Of a DNA stretch of 13,892 nucleotides, positions 7,075-13,591 are shown piece after piece. The position numbers and the translations under genes were made by a program. The DNA comes from Bacillota bacterium (GTDB lineage: Bacteria > Bacillota > Clostridia > Christensenellales > Aristaeellaceae): positions 1 to 13,892 of the forward strand of contig JAEZQK010000069.1 in assembly GCA_023413135.1 (NCBI GenBank). The letters run 5' to 3'. The notes under the pieces are model-generated. The model did no database searches. It was given only the letters and a program-made list of their open reading frames with translations, and was not told where the DNA came from. Numbering within the stretch: the stretch's first letter is position 1; each line of letters starts with the position of its first letter.

Positions 7075-8385
7075 TTACTCGACGGTGATGTTGTTGAACA
7101 GGGCGGCCACAGCAGCCTTGAAGTCCGCGATGGCGGTGTCCTTGTCCTTTTCGCCGTTGACATAGGGGATCAGGCAGTTGTCGTTGAACAGCCTCTCGAT
7201 GTCCAGGTCATAGGCGGTCTTGTTGGAAGCGTTGATGATCAGGGAGCTGGCGGCGAAAGCGCCGTAGTGATCCTGGCCACCCAGGAAGTCGTTGGGGGTC
7301 GCTTCGGCGGCGATGGCTTTCGCCACTTCGATGTTGGATACGAAGTCGCCGGAGTCCTTAGCATACTGGGTCAGGAAAGCGGGATCCATGGTGATGAAGT
7401 TGATGAGCTCTTTAATGGCAGCCTTCTTGGCATCGCTGGCTTCGGCCACTTTGGCAGCGTTGGCGCCCAGCCAGGTGCCGCCCCAGGAGTAGCCCACCGG
7501 GCCATTGACCATGCGCCAGTCACCGTAGGTGCCGTTGCCCAGAGCGGGATCAACCGTGGTGTCGGTGCGGGAGTTGGGCTTCAACACATAGTGCAGACCC
7601 CAGGTGGGCAGGAAATAGCACATGGTGATGTCGCTCTTCATGCCCAGGAACCAGGATTCCTGCCACTGGGTAGCTTCGTTGTACAGGCCGTCGGTCTTCA
7701 TGTCCTTGGCCAGATCCATCAGCTCAAGCAGCACGTCTTCGATGACCAGCTTGTTGTCGGCAACCCAGCCCTTTTCACGCAGATACAGGAAGGGCTTCAC
7801 GATGTCGCCCAGGGAGGAGAACATTTTGACTTCGCCGTTGGAGGCTTCGTCAAGCTTCAGAGCGGTATCATAGAAAGCGTCAACGTCCTTGACCAGTTCC
7901 TGGAACTCTTCGGGGGTCTTCACGCCCAGGTACTTTTCGGCCAGGGAGGCGCGGTAGAACAGAGCGCCGGGGGTCGCCTGCCAGGACAGGGCTTTGGGAG
8001 TGCCGGAGGGGTCACGGCCAAAGTCAACCACAGCGGGGACGGCAGCCTTCAGGTCTTCCTCGGTGAAGCCCAGGTCCAGGAGGCTGGCGGTATGTTCAGA
8101 CTCGATGTACTTCTTGGCGAAGTCGGCTTCCAGCGCGAATACGTCGGGAGCTTCCGCGGCGTTGGTAGCCAGCATGGGATCCAGCTTGCCGGGGAAGTCG
8201 GCGGTGGGGGTGAGCACGTACACGATTTCTACTTCGGGATGGGCGGGCTTGTAGTAATCGTCTACGATCTTGGAGAGTTCGTCGGTGAAGGACCAGAAGG
8301 TGATTGTGATTTTCTCTTCCGCCGCTGCGCCAAACATGGGCACCAGCATCAGAACGACCAGGAGAAGAGCCAAGAGTTTCTTCAT
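7075..8385 (-). CDS. Extracellular sugar-binding protein of ABC transporter (SBP family 1), no lipobox
   Basis: Predicted 436-residue exported protein that captures the sugar and delivers it to the two permeases. It has a clear signal peptide (MKKLLALLLVVLMLVPMFG) with a likely signal peptidase I site AAA/EE at residues 20-24. The mature part starts ITITFWSFTDELSKIV, the typical family 1 opening, and has APDVFALEADFAKKYI, a tryptophan-rich middle (QWQESWFLGM, LPTWGLHYV) and WGGTWLGANA. The start is ATG 8385 with AGGAGG 7 bases upstream; the in-frame upstream codons are not needed. Oddity: there is no cysteine at the cleavage site, so it cannot be a classical lipoprotein, whereas such proteins in monoderm Bacillota normally are. 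It lies second in the operon, 79 bases after lacI-B. The substrate is inferred as a xylo-oligosaccharide from the neighbours. Confidence 0.95.
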   Translation of the reverse strand: MKKLLALLLVVLMLVPMFGAAAEEKITITFWSFTDELSKIVDDYYKPAHPEVEIVYVLTPTADFPGKLDPMLATNAAEAPDVFALEADFAKKYIESEHTASLLDLGFTEEDLKAAVPAVVDFGRDPSGTPKALSWQATPGALFYRASLAEKYLGVKTPEEFQELVKDVDAFYDTALKLDEASNGEVKMFSSLGDIVKPFLYLREKGWVADNKLVIEDVLLELMDLAKDMKTDGLYNEATQWQESWFLGMKSDITMCYFLPTWGLHYVLKPNSRTDTTVDPALGNGTYGDWRMVNGPVGYSWGGTWLGANAAKVAEASDAKKAAIKELINFITMDPAFLTQYAKDSGDFVSNIEVAKAIAAEATPNDFLGGQDHYGAFAASSLIINASNKTAYDLDIERLFNDNCLIPYVNGEKDKDTAIADFKAAVAALFNNITVE

Positions 8386-8405
8386 GGGAAACCTCCTCTT
8401 TTTTT

Positions 8406-8449
8406 GCGGCAATGCCGCTGATTTCATTCAAAAGCAACTTTCGTTGCTT
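8406..8449 (-). promoter_or_regulatory. Two small hairpins between lacI-B and binding-protein gene
   Basis: On the minus strand AAGCAA/TTGCTT (8449-8432) comes first, followed by TTTTG, then GCGGC-ATT-GCCGC (8418-8406), followed by an A run and the ribosome site. The first could act as a weak attenuator or processing site, letting the binding protein be expressed at a different level from the repressor. No separate promoter was found in the 79-base gap. Confidence 0.4.
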
Positions 8450-8464
8450 ATTGACAAAGTTAGT

Positions 8465-9484
8465 TCAGGCCCCCTTGACGGGGATCTTCCGCACGGTCTC
8501 ACCGGGAAGCAGCTTTCCTTCCACCACCACAATGTCGGAACCGGCGGTTTGGGGATTTTCGATGCGGTCGATGAGGCTCAACGCAGCTTCCGTACCAATG
8601 CGCCTTGTGTTTTGGGCAATGGTGGTCAGCTTGGGCTGGGTCAATTGCATCAGCTGGATGCCGTCATACCCTGCGATGGAGATGTCCTCCGGAATCGTGA
8701 GCCCTGCCGAGCGGATGGCCTCTATGCCGCCCAGGGCGGCATAGTCGTCGGACAAAAGGATACAGGTGGGCCGATTGGGCAGTTGCAGTATCTTGGCGAC
8801 CGCCTTGTTGGCGCTGGGCGGGTTATGGTAAGCGCATTCCACGATGTATTCGGGGGGAGTGGGCAAATTCAATTCCCGCATAATACGGAAGAAACCTGTA
8901 ATCCGGCTTTCCGTAACGGCGGAGCGCATGCCGTGGACGAAGGCGATGCGGCGGTGACCCTGACCGTATACGTAATGCGTAAGATCCCGCATGCCGCGTA
9001 TGTTGTCGGAAAGGATGCAGGTGCGGTTGTTGAACACGTGGTCGATGGTGACAATGGGCAGATCGGAGGCGATCAGCTCAATGACCTCGGGGGCGAAAAA
9101 GTCCACACAGGCGAGGCATACGCCATCCACATTGCGGTAGCGGCAGTGCTCCAGGTAGGTCATCTTGGTGCAGCCGATGTTGTGGTTGATAAAGGTGATG
9201 TCGTAGCCTTTGTTTTCCGCTTCGCTTTTGAAGCTGTCCAGCACGGCTGCGAAATAGTTATGGGTCAAGCCGCTTTGGTTGTCGTCCACAAACAGGACGC
9301 CCAGGTTGTAGGTGCGGTTGGTTTTCAGCGCCCGGGCCAGTGAGTTGGGATGATAGCCTACCTCCTGAGCGGTTCGTATTACAAGTTCCCGTGTGGCCTC
9401 GCTGACGTCACTGTAATTGTTGAGCGCTTTTGAGACCGTGGAAACCGACAGGCCGCACCGTGCAGAAACCTCTTTGATCGTCAC
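8465..9484 (-). CDS. LacI/GalR-family repressor B (paralogue of the one at 3104)
   Basis: Predicted 339-residue repressor with the same layout as repressor A: helix-turn-helix TIKEVSARCGLSVSTVSKAL, hinge GYHPNSLARALKTNRT, then a GalR-type sensor domain ending in DISIAGYDGIQLMQL and VVVEGKLLPGETVR. The start is set at GTG 9484 by alignment with repressor A; AAGGAG lies about 12 bases upstream, a longer gap than usual. A TTG at 9511 gives 348 residues but lacks a ribosome site and adds a tail missing from the paralogue. It is the first gene of the operon with the binding protein and both permeases, with its own strong promoter, which suits autoregulation. Changes from repressor A lie mostly outside the DNA-binding part, so the two may share operators but differ in inducer response or pairing (inference). 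Confidence 0.94.
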   Translation of the reverse strand: MTIKEVSARCGLSVSTVSKALNNYSDVSEATRELVIRTAQEVGYHPNSLARALKTNRTYNLGVLFVDDNQSGLTHNYFAAVLDSFKSEAENKGYDITFINHNIGCTKMTYLEHCRYRNVDGVCLACVDFFAPEVIELIASDLPIVTIDHVFNNRTCILSDNIRGMRDLTHYVYGQGHRRIAFVHGMRSAVTESRITGFFRIMRELNLPTPPEYIVECAYHNPPSANKAVAKILQLPNRPTCILLSDDYAALGGIEAIRSAGLTIPEDISIAGYDGIQLMQLTQPKLTTIAQNTRRIGTEAALSLIDRIENPQTAGSDIVVVEGKLLPGETVRKIPVKGA

Positions 9485-9528
9485 GCGTCGAAAGCACTCC
9501 TTATCCCTCAAATGGGCTACATTTCACT

Positions 9529-9550
9529 AAATCGATTTCTATGTGCACAT
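9529..9550. promoter_or_regulatory. Two candidate operators at the lacI-B promoter
   Basis: ATGTGCACAT (9541-9550) is a perfect 10-bp palindrome overlapping the -10 box and transcript start; AAATCGATTT (9529-9538) is a second one just downstream. The first shares TGTGC/GCACA half-sites with the xylA operators, and the second shares the central TCGA. Position and symmetry fit autorepression by a LacI protein, but which one is bound is unknown. Confidence 0.45.
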
Positions 9551-9578
9551 TATATAGCATATTGTATAAAAAAATCAA
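9549..9578 (-). promoter_or_regulatory. Sigma-A promoter of the lacI-B/transporter operon
   Basis: On the minus strand TTGATT (9578-9573) and a perfect TATAAT (9554-9549) are 18 bases apart. The transcript start would be near 9542, giving a leader of about 58 bases. Candidate operators overlap and follow it directly. Confidence 0.65.
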
Positions 9579-9632
9579 GTACTTATCTCAATAATTTCTG
9601 AAAAACGTATACGGCCGGTAAAAGGATATTGA

Positions 9633-9647
9633 ATGGAAACGATATTT
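9633..9647. promoter_or_regulatory. Possible catabolite-repression (cre) site
   Basis: ATGGAAACGATATTT fits the CcpA consensus WTGNAANCGNWNNCW at all fixed positions but one. It lies about 55 bases upstream of the lacI-B -35 box. Right-hand symmetry is poor, so this is a weak call. Confidence 0.25.
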
Positions 9648-9721
9648 TGGCAAAAGCTTGGACAAAAAAGACAATGTTAACACTCTGTTACGAATACGGT
9701 TTAGGAAAAAGTGATATACGG

Positions 9722-9748
9722 AAAAAGAGGCCTTCGCATGAGGTCTCT
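9722..9748 (-). terminator. Rho-independent terminator of the xylA-GH3 operon
   Basis: On the minus strand AGAGACCT (9748-9741) pairs with AGGCCTCT (9733-9726) with one A/C mismatch and a 7-base loop, and a T run follows directly. It starts 30 bases past the glycosidase stop codon. Confidence 0.8.
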
Positions 9749-9778
9749 CCATTCATTTGTAATAATCTGCCGCTTCCC

Positions 9779-11854
9779 TTAGCGTATTAACTGCAGTATA
9801 AGCGGCGCGAAGCCAGCCAATTCCAGGCTTTTCGCGTCGTTTTGACTTCCGCCCACCGATAATGCAAAGCTGCTTCCGCCGGATACGCGTGTGCCCGAAC
9901 CATCGATTACGGTAAAAGCCTCCGCTGGCAGTGCGATGGAAATCGTTTTTATTTCTCCAGCCTTCAGGTGTACCCTTTTGAAGGCACACAGCCTGGGGTT
10001 GGGTGTTTTAAAGGGCGATTCCTTGGCCTGAATGTAGACCTGCACCACTTCGTCGCCATCCATTGTACCTGTATTTTTTAGCATCACAGTCAGCATATCG
10101 CCCTGCACTTGCGCATTTTGATAAACAAAGCGGGTGTAGGACAAGCCATAGCCAAAGGGATACAAAGGTACTTTTGTAAAGTATCTGTAGGTGCGGCCAG
10201 CCATGTTATAATCGGTAAAATCAGGAATCTCATCCACAGTGTGGTAGAAGGTGAGGGGCAGGCGCCCGGAGGGGGACACCTTGCCAAACAGGATATCGGC
10301 GGCTGCGGTGCCGCCGGCCTGGCCGGGATACCAGGCGTAGAGAATGGCGTTGCCGTCTTCTACCCGCAAGGCGCTTCCCGCGGCCACCAGGGTGACCACC
10401 GGCCTGCCTGTTTTCAAGACGGCTTCCAGCAGCCTCCTCTGGGACAGGGGAAGCTCCAGGTCGTTTTTGTCGCCGGAGAAGTACTGGTTGCCCGTATCGC
10501 CTTCCTCGCCCTCGATGGTAGCATCCAAGCCCAGGCAGAGGATGACCACATCCGCCTGCTCGGCTACGGCCACGGCTTCCGCCATGCGGTCATCAGGCAG
10601 GGAAAGGTTGCTCATCCGCTCCTTGTGCAAATGGCAGCCCTGGGAATACAGCACCCTTGCCTTCCCCCTGCACGCGGCGCGGATCCCGCTTAGGAAGGTG
10701 ACGTGGCGGGAAGAGGTGCCGTTGTAATTGCCCTCCAGGCACGCCTGGCTGTCGGCATTGGGGCCGATTACGGCCACAGTGGAAAGTCGGTTTAGGTCAA
10801 GGGGCAGCAGCCCGTCGTTTTTCAAAAGCACCATGCTCTTTTGCGCCGCTTCCCGCGCCTTTTGATCATGGGCGTCTGTGTCGTTTTCAAGATAGGAGAT
10901 GGCATTGTATTCACAGTTTTCATCAAACAGGCCAAGCCTTATTCTGGTGGCCATAAGCCTTGTTGCGGCCAGGGTGATTTGATCTTCCGTGACAATGCCT
11001 TCCTGATACGCCTGCATCAGGTGGAGATACGTGTTGCCGCAGTTTAAGTCGCAGCCGTTTATGATGGCCAGTGCGGCGCTTTCCGGCGCGGTGTCGGTTA
11101 CGTGGTGATGGGTATGGAAATCCCGTATGGCCCAGCAGTCGCTGACCACGTGGCCTTCAAAGCCCCATTCATCCCGGAGGATGTCTTTAAGCAGCGTTTT
11201 GGAGCCGCAGGCGGGTTCGCCGTTTACCCGGTTGTACGCGCCCATCACGGCTTCCACCCTGGCCTCCTTGACCAGCGCTTCAAAAGCGGGCAGGTATGTT
11301 TCCCGCATATCTTTGGGGCTGGCGAAAGCGTCGAACTGGTGGCGCAGCGCCTCCGGCCCGGAGTGCACGGCAAAATGCTTGGCGCAGGCGGCGCCTTTTA
11401 AATATTCTCCATCCCCCTGCAGGCCGTTTACAAAGGCAACGCCAAGACGGGCCGTGAGATACGGGTCTTCCCCATAGGTCTCATGGCCCCGGCCCCAGCG
11501 GGGGTCGCGGAAAATGTTGATGTTGGGGGACCAGTAGGTAAGGCCCTTGTAGATATCCCGGTCGCCATGGGCACTTTGGGCATTGTATTTGGCCCGGCCT
11601 TCGGTGGCGATGATACCGGCAATCTCTTGAAGCCCGTCCGTATCGAACATGGCCGCCAGGCCGATGGCCTGGGGGAACACCGTGGCGGTGCCGGCTCTGG
11701 CCACGCCGTGGAGGGCTTCGTTCCACCAATTGTAGGCGGGTATCCCCAAACGGGGAATGGCGGGGGCGTCATAGCGCAGCTGGGAAGCCTTCTCCTCCAG
11801 CGTCATTTGGGCGACGATAGATTGTGCCTGTTCCCAGATTTTTTGGTTGTCCAT
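9779..11854 (-). CDS. Glycoside hydrolase family 3, likely beta-xylosidase, cytoplasmic
   Basis: Predicted 691-residue enzyme that removes sugars from the non-reducing end of short oligosaccharides. Order of parts: (beta/alpha) barrel domain with NWWNEALHGVARAGTATVFP (42-61), the beta-xylosidase/arabinofuranosidase subgroup signature; SPNINIFRDPRWGRGHETYG (109-128); KHFAVHSGPE (159-168); and nucleophile Asp239 in VVSDCWA. The second domain (about 340-540) holds GLDATIEGEEGD (442-453), where a Glu is the likely acid/base. A fibronectin III-like domain ends the protein (about 580-690). There is no signal peptide, so it should act on imported oligomers inside the cell. The start is ATG 11854 with a purine-rich AAAGGCGGGGG upstream. 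It follows xylA by 36 bases, probably in one operon. Specificity could also be alpha-arabinofuranosidase or beta-glucosidase; xylosidase is favoured by motif and context. Confidence 0.94.
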   Translation of the reverse strand: MDNQKIWEQAQSIVAQMTLEEKASQLRYDAPAIPRLGIPAYNWWNEALHGVARAGTATVFPQAIGLAAMFDTDGLQEIAGIIATEGRAKYNAQSAHGDRDIYKGLTYWSPNINIFRDPRWGRGHETYGEDPYLTARLGVAFVNGLQGDGEYLKGAACAKHFAVHSGPEALRHQFDAFASPKDMRETYLPAFEALVKEARVEAVMGAYNRVNGEPACGSKTLLKDILRDEWGFEGHVVSDCWAIRDFHTHHHVTDTAPESAALAIINGCDLNCGNTYLHLMQAYQEGIVTEDQITLAATRLMATRIRLGLFDENCEYNAISYLENDTDAHDQKAREAAQKSMVLLKNDGLLPLDLNRLSTVAVIGPNADSQACLEGNYNGTSSRHVTFLSGIRAACRGKARVLYSQGCHLHKERMSNLSLPDDRMAEAVAVAEQADVVILCLGLDATIEGEEGDTGNQYFSGDKNDLELPLSQRRLLEAVLKTGRPVVTLVAAGSALRVEDGNAILYAWYPGQAGGTAAADILFGKVSPSGRLPLTFYHTVDEIPDFTDYNMAGRTYRYFTKVPLYPFGYGLSYTRFVYQNAQVQGDMLTVMLKNTGTMDGDEVVQVYIQAKESPFKTPNPRLCAFKRVHLKAGEIKTISIALPAEAFTVIDGSGTRVSGGSSFALSVGGSQNDAKSLELAGFAPLILQLIR

Positions 11855-11890
11855 GTGTGCCCCCGCCTTTCCCTCTGCTATACAAATAAC

Positions 11891-13210
11891 TTAGCTGAAC
11901 AGGATGTTGTTGAGAACGCTTTCCAGGTATTCCTGCTTGCCGGAGCCGGGCAGCGGGGCCGCACCCCTCGATTCGGCGTAGGCGGCTGCTTCTTCCAGGG
12001 TCGCTTCGCCGCTGCGGATCTTCTTGCCGATGCCGGATTCGTAGCTTGCATACCTTTCCTTGACAAATTCGTCGATGCGGCCGTCCTCAATGATCCGGGC
12101 GGCTTTTAGGAGCCCCAGGGCGAAGGAATCCATGCCCAGGATGAAGCCAAGGAACATATCCTCCATGGTGTAGCTGGGGCGGCGGTCCTTGGCGTCGAAG
12201 TTGAAGCCGCCGTTTGTAAGCCCGCCGGCCTTCAATACTTCATACATGCACAAGGTGGTATCGTACACGTTGGAGGGGAATTGGTCGGTATCCCAGCCCA
12301 GAAGCAGGTCGCCCTGGTTGGCGTCGATGCTGCCCAGCATGCCATTGATGGCAGCCACCCGCAGATCGTGTTGGAAGGTGTGGCCCGCCAGCGTGGCATG
12401 GTTGGCCTCGATGTTCATTTTGAAATCCTTGTCCAGTCCGTACTGGCGCACAAAGCCGATGGCGGTGGCGGCGTCGAAGTCGTATTGGTGCTTCATGGGC
12501 TCCTTGGGCTTGGGCTCGATGAAGAAATCGCCCTTAAAACCGATGCTGCGGCCATACTTCACGGCCATCTTCATAAGAGAGGCAATGTTCTCCTGCTCAA
12601 ATTTCATGTCGGTGTTGAGCAGCGTTTCATACCCTTCGCGGCCGCCCCAGAACACATAGCCCAGGCCACCCAGCTTAACGGTGATGTCGATGGCTTTCTT
12701 GATCTGCGCCGCGGCATGGCAGAACACGTCCGCGCTGTTGCTGGAGCCGGCGCCGTTCATGAACCTGGGATGGCTGAACAGGTTGGCGGTGCCCCACAAA
12801 AGCTTGATGCCCGTGGCCTTCATTTTTGTAAGAATATAATCGCTAATCTCATCCAGCCTGGCGTTGGTTTCCGCAAGGGTATCGGCTTCGGGCACGATAT
12901 CGGCATCGTGGAAGCAGAAGTAGCCGATGCCAAGCTTTTGCATGAACTCAAAGCCGGCGTCCACCTTGGCCTTGGCATGCTCCATGGTGCCGGGCAGGGC
13001 GTTAAAGGATTTGTCCGCCGTGCCCGGGCCGAACATGTCGGTGCCGGTGGCGCACAGGGTGTGCCACCAGGCCATGGCAAAGCGCAGGTGCTCCTTCATG
13101 GGCTTGCCCAGAACAAGTTGCTCCGGGTTATAGTATTTGAAGGAAAGGGGATTCCGGGACTGCGGGCCTTCATAGGCTACTTTGGGCAGGTTCTTGAAAA
13201 TTTCGCTCAT
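11891..13210 (-). CDS. xylA: Xylose isomerase (type II)
   Basis: Predicted 439-residue cytoplasmic enzyme that interconverts D-xylose and D-xylulose; the length is exactly that of the long (type II) class. Catalytic and metal residues fall at the positions known in this class: His101 and Asp104 in FHDADIVPE, Glu232 and Lys234 in EPKPKEP, Glu268 and His271 in IEANHATLAGH, Asp296, Asp307 and Asp309 (WDTDQFP), and Asp339 in NFDAKDRR. The WGGREGYETLLNTD signature (188-201) is intact. The start ATG 13210 has AAAGGAGA 7 bases upstream. It is the first gene of the xylA-GH3 operon, behind a strong promoter with two operator copies, so xylose- or xylo-oligosaccharide-responsive repression is likely. 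The usual partner xylulokinase is not in the window. Identification is firm. Confidence 0.98.
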   Translation of the reverse strand: MSEIFKNLPKVAYEGPQSRNPLSFKYYNPEQLVLGKPMKEHLRFAMAWWHTLCATGTDMFGPGTADKSFNALPGTMEHAKAKVDAGFEFMQKLGIGYFCFHDADIVPEADTLAETNARLDEISDYILTKMKATGIKLLWGTANLFSHPRFMNGAGSSNSADVFCHAAAQIKKAIDITVKLGGLGYVFWGGREGYETLLNTDMKFEQENIASLMKMAVKYGRSIGFKGDFFIEPKPKEPMKHQYDFDAATAIGFVRQYGLDKDFKMNIEANHATLAGHTFQHDLRVAAINGMLGSIDANQGDLLLGWDTDQFPSNVYDTTLCMYEVLKAGGLTNGGFNFDAKDRRPSYTMEDMFLGFILGMDSFALGLLKAARIIEDGRIDEFVKERYASYESGIGKKIRSGEATLEEAAAYAESRGAAPLPGSGKQEYLESVLNNILFS

Positions 13211-13248
13211 ACGCGTTCTCCTTTAACCTTTTTGTATCCTGGACAGGG

Positions 13249-13262
13249 TGTGCTCGAGCACA
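13249..13262. promoter_or_regulatory. Operator O2 in xylA leader
   Basis: TGTGCTCGAGCACA, a perfect 14-bp palindrome with a central CG as in LacI-family operators. It lies 38 bases before the xylA start codon and is an exact repeat of the core of O1, 168 bp away centre to centre. Confidence 0.8.
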
Positions 13263-13415
13263 TTTTTATGGCAATACGCTTGCGCTGCCTGAGGGAGGAC
13301 AGCACACCTGCCTGATGGCTGGCGCCTTACCAGGATTTTTCGCATGATGCCGGTTTTCTATACACATGCCGGGGGGGTGGTCCCCTTGCGCATGTGGAAG
13401 CAGCCATCCGGCGCT

Positions 13416-13431
13416 ATGTGCTCGAGCACAT
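13416..13431. promoter_or_regulatory. Operator O1 at the xylA promoter
   Basis: ATGTGCTCGAGCACAT, a perfect 16-bp palindrome lying about +8 to +23 relative to the predicted xylA transcript start, where a bound repressor would block initiation or early elongation. A LacI-family protein from this window is the likely binder, by symmetry and context. Confidence 0.82.
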
Positions 13432-13445
13432 TTGTATATGCTATT

Positions 13446-13474
13446 ATGATACGTAAAATGAAAGCAATTGTCAA
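13446..13474 (-). promoter_or_regulatory. Sigma-A promoter of the xylA-GH3 operon
   Basis: On the minus strand a perfect TTGACA (13474-13469) and TATCAT (13451-13446) are exactly 17 bases apart, one mismatch from consensus overall. The predicted start is near 13439, just before operator O1. Confidence 0.8.
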
Positions 13475-13490
13475 TCGGGATTCGCAATTT

Positions 13491-13578
13491 GCGGAGCAAC
13501 GTATTGGGGCGGGGCTTCTAACCGCCGCTACGGCAGGTTATGTTTCTCATCGGGCGGAGCAAAGCCCCGCCCCTACGG
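13491..13578. repeat. Small MITE-like inverted-repeat element
   Basis: CGTATTGGGGCGGGGCTT (13500-13517) and AAGCCCCGCCCCTACG (13562-13577) are inverted repeats, identical but for two extra bases, enclosing 44 bases. GCGGAGCAA occurs at 13491-13499 and again at 13554-13562. The tip CGCCCCTACGG recurs inverted at 13749-13759. GC-rich inverted repeats of this look are common dispersed non-autonomous elements or folded repeats in gut Clostridia. There is no transposase. Confidence 0.5.
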
Positions 13579-13591
13579 CGTTCAGGTAAAG

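Larger units (their letters stand above)
9485..9778. other. Intergenic region between the xylose operon and the transporter operon
   Basis: There is no gene in this 294-base, AT-rich stretch. It holds the lacI-B promoter and candidate operators, a cre-like sequence (9633-9647), a short palindrome CGTATACG (9606-9613) and the terminator of the xylA-GH3 operon (9722-9748). Confidence 0.6.
13211..13439 (-). promoter_or_regulatory. Long structured 5' leader of xylA
   Basis: From the predicted start near 13439 to the xylA ATG the leader is about 230 bases. In the transcript GATGGCTG (near 13408-13401) can pair with the distant CAGCCATC (near 13321-13314). Inside that, CACATGC/GCATGTG encloses GGGG-CCCC pairing. 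Both operator palindromes would also form hairpins in RNA. I recognise no known riboswitch class, and no leader peptide was assigned. Confidence 0.45.

Noticed and set aside
6937..8421. 494-residue plus-strand open frame antisense to the binding-protein gene
   Set aside because: It is the mirror of a strongly identified gene; the Gly/Val/Gln-rich translation is typical of the antisense of GC-rich coding DNA.
8270..9343. 357-residue plus-strand open frame antisense to lacI-B (a similar one is antisense to lacI-A)
   Set aside because: Antisense shadow; the resemblance between the two copies simply follows from the repressors being paralogues.
12281..13315. 344-residue plus-strand open frame antisense to xylA
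   Set aside because: Antisense shadow of an enzyme with all catalytic residues intact on the other strand.
13459..13473. TGAAAGCAATTGTCA over the xylA -35 box as a CcpA site
   Set aside because: Only the left half fits the consensus; the central CG and right half are wrong.
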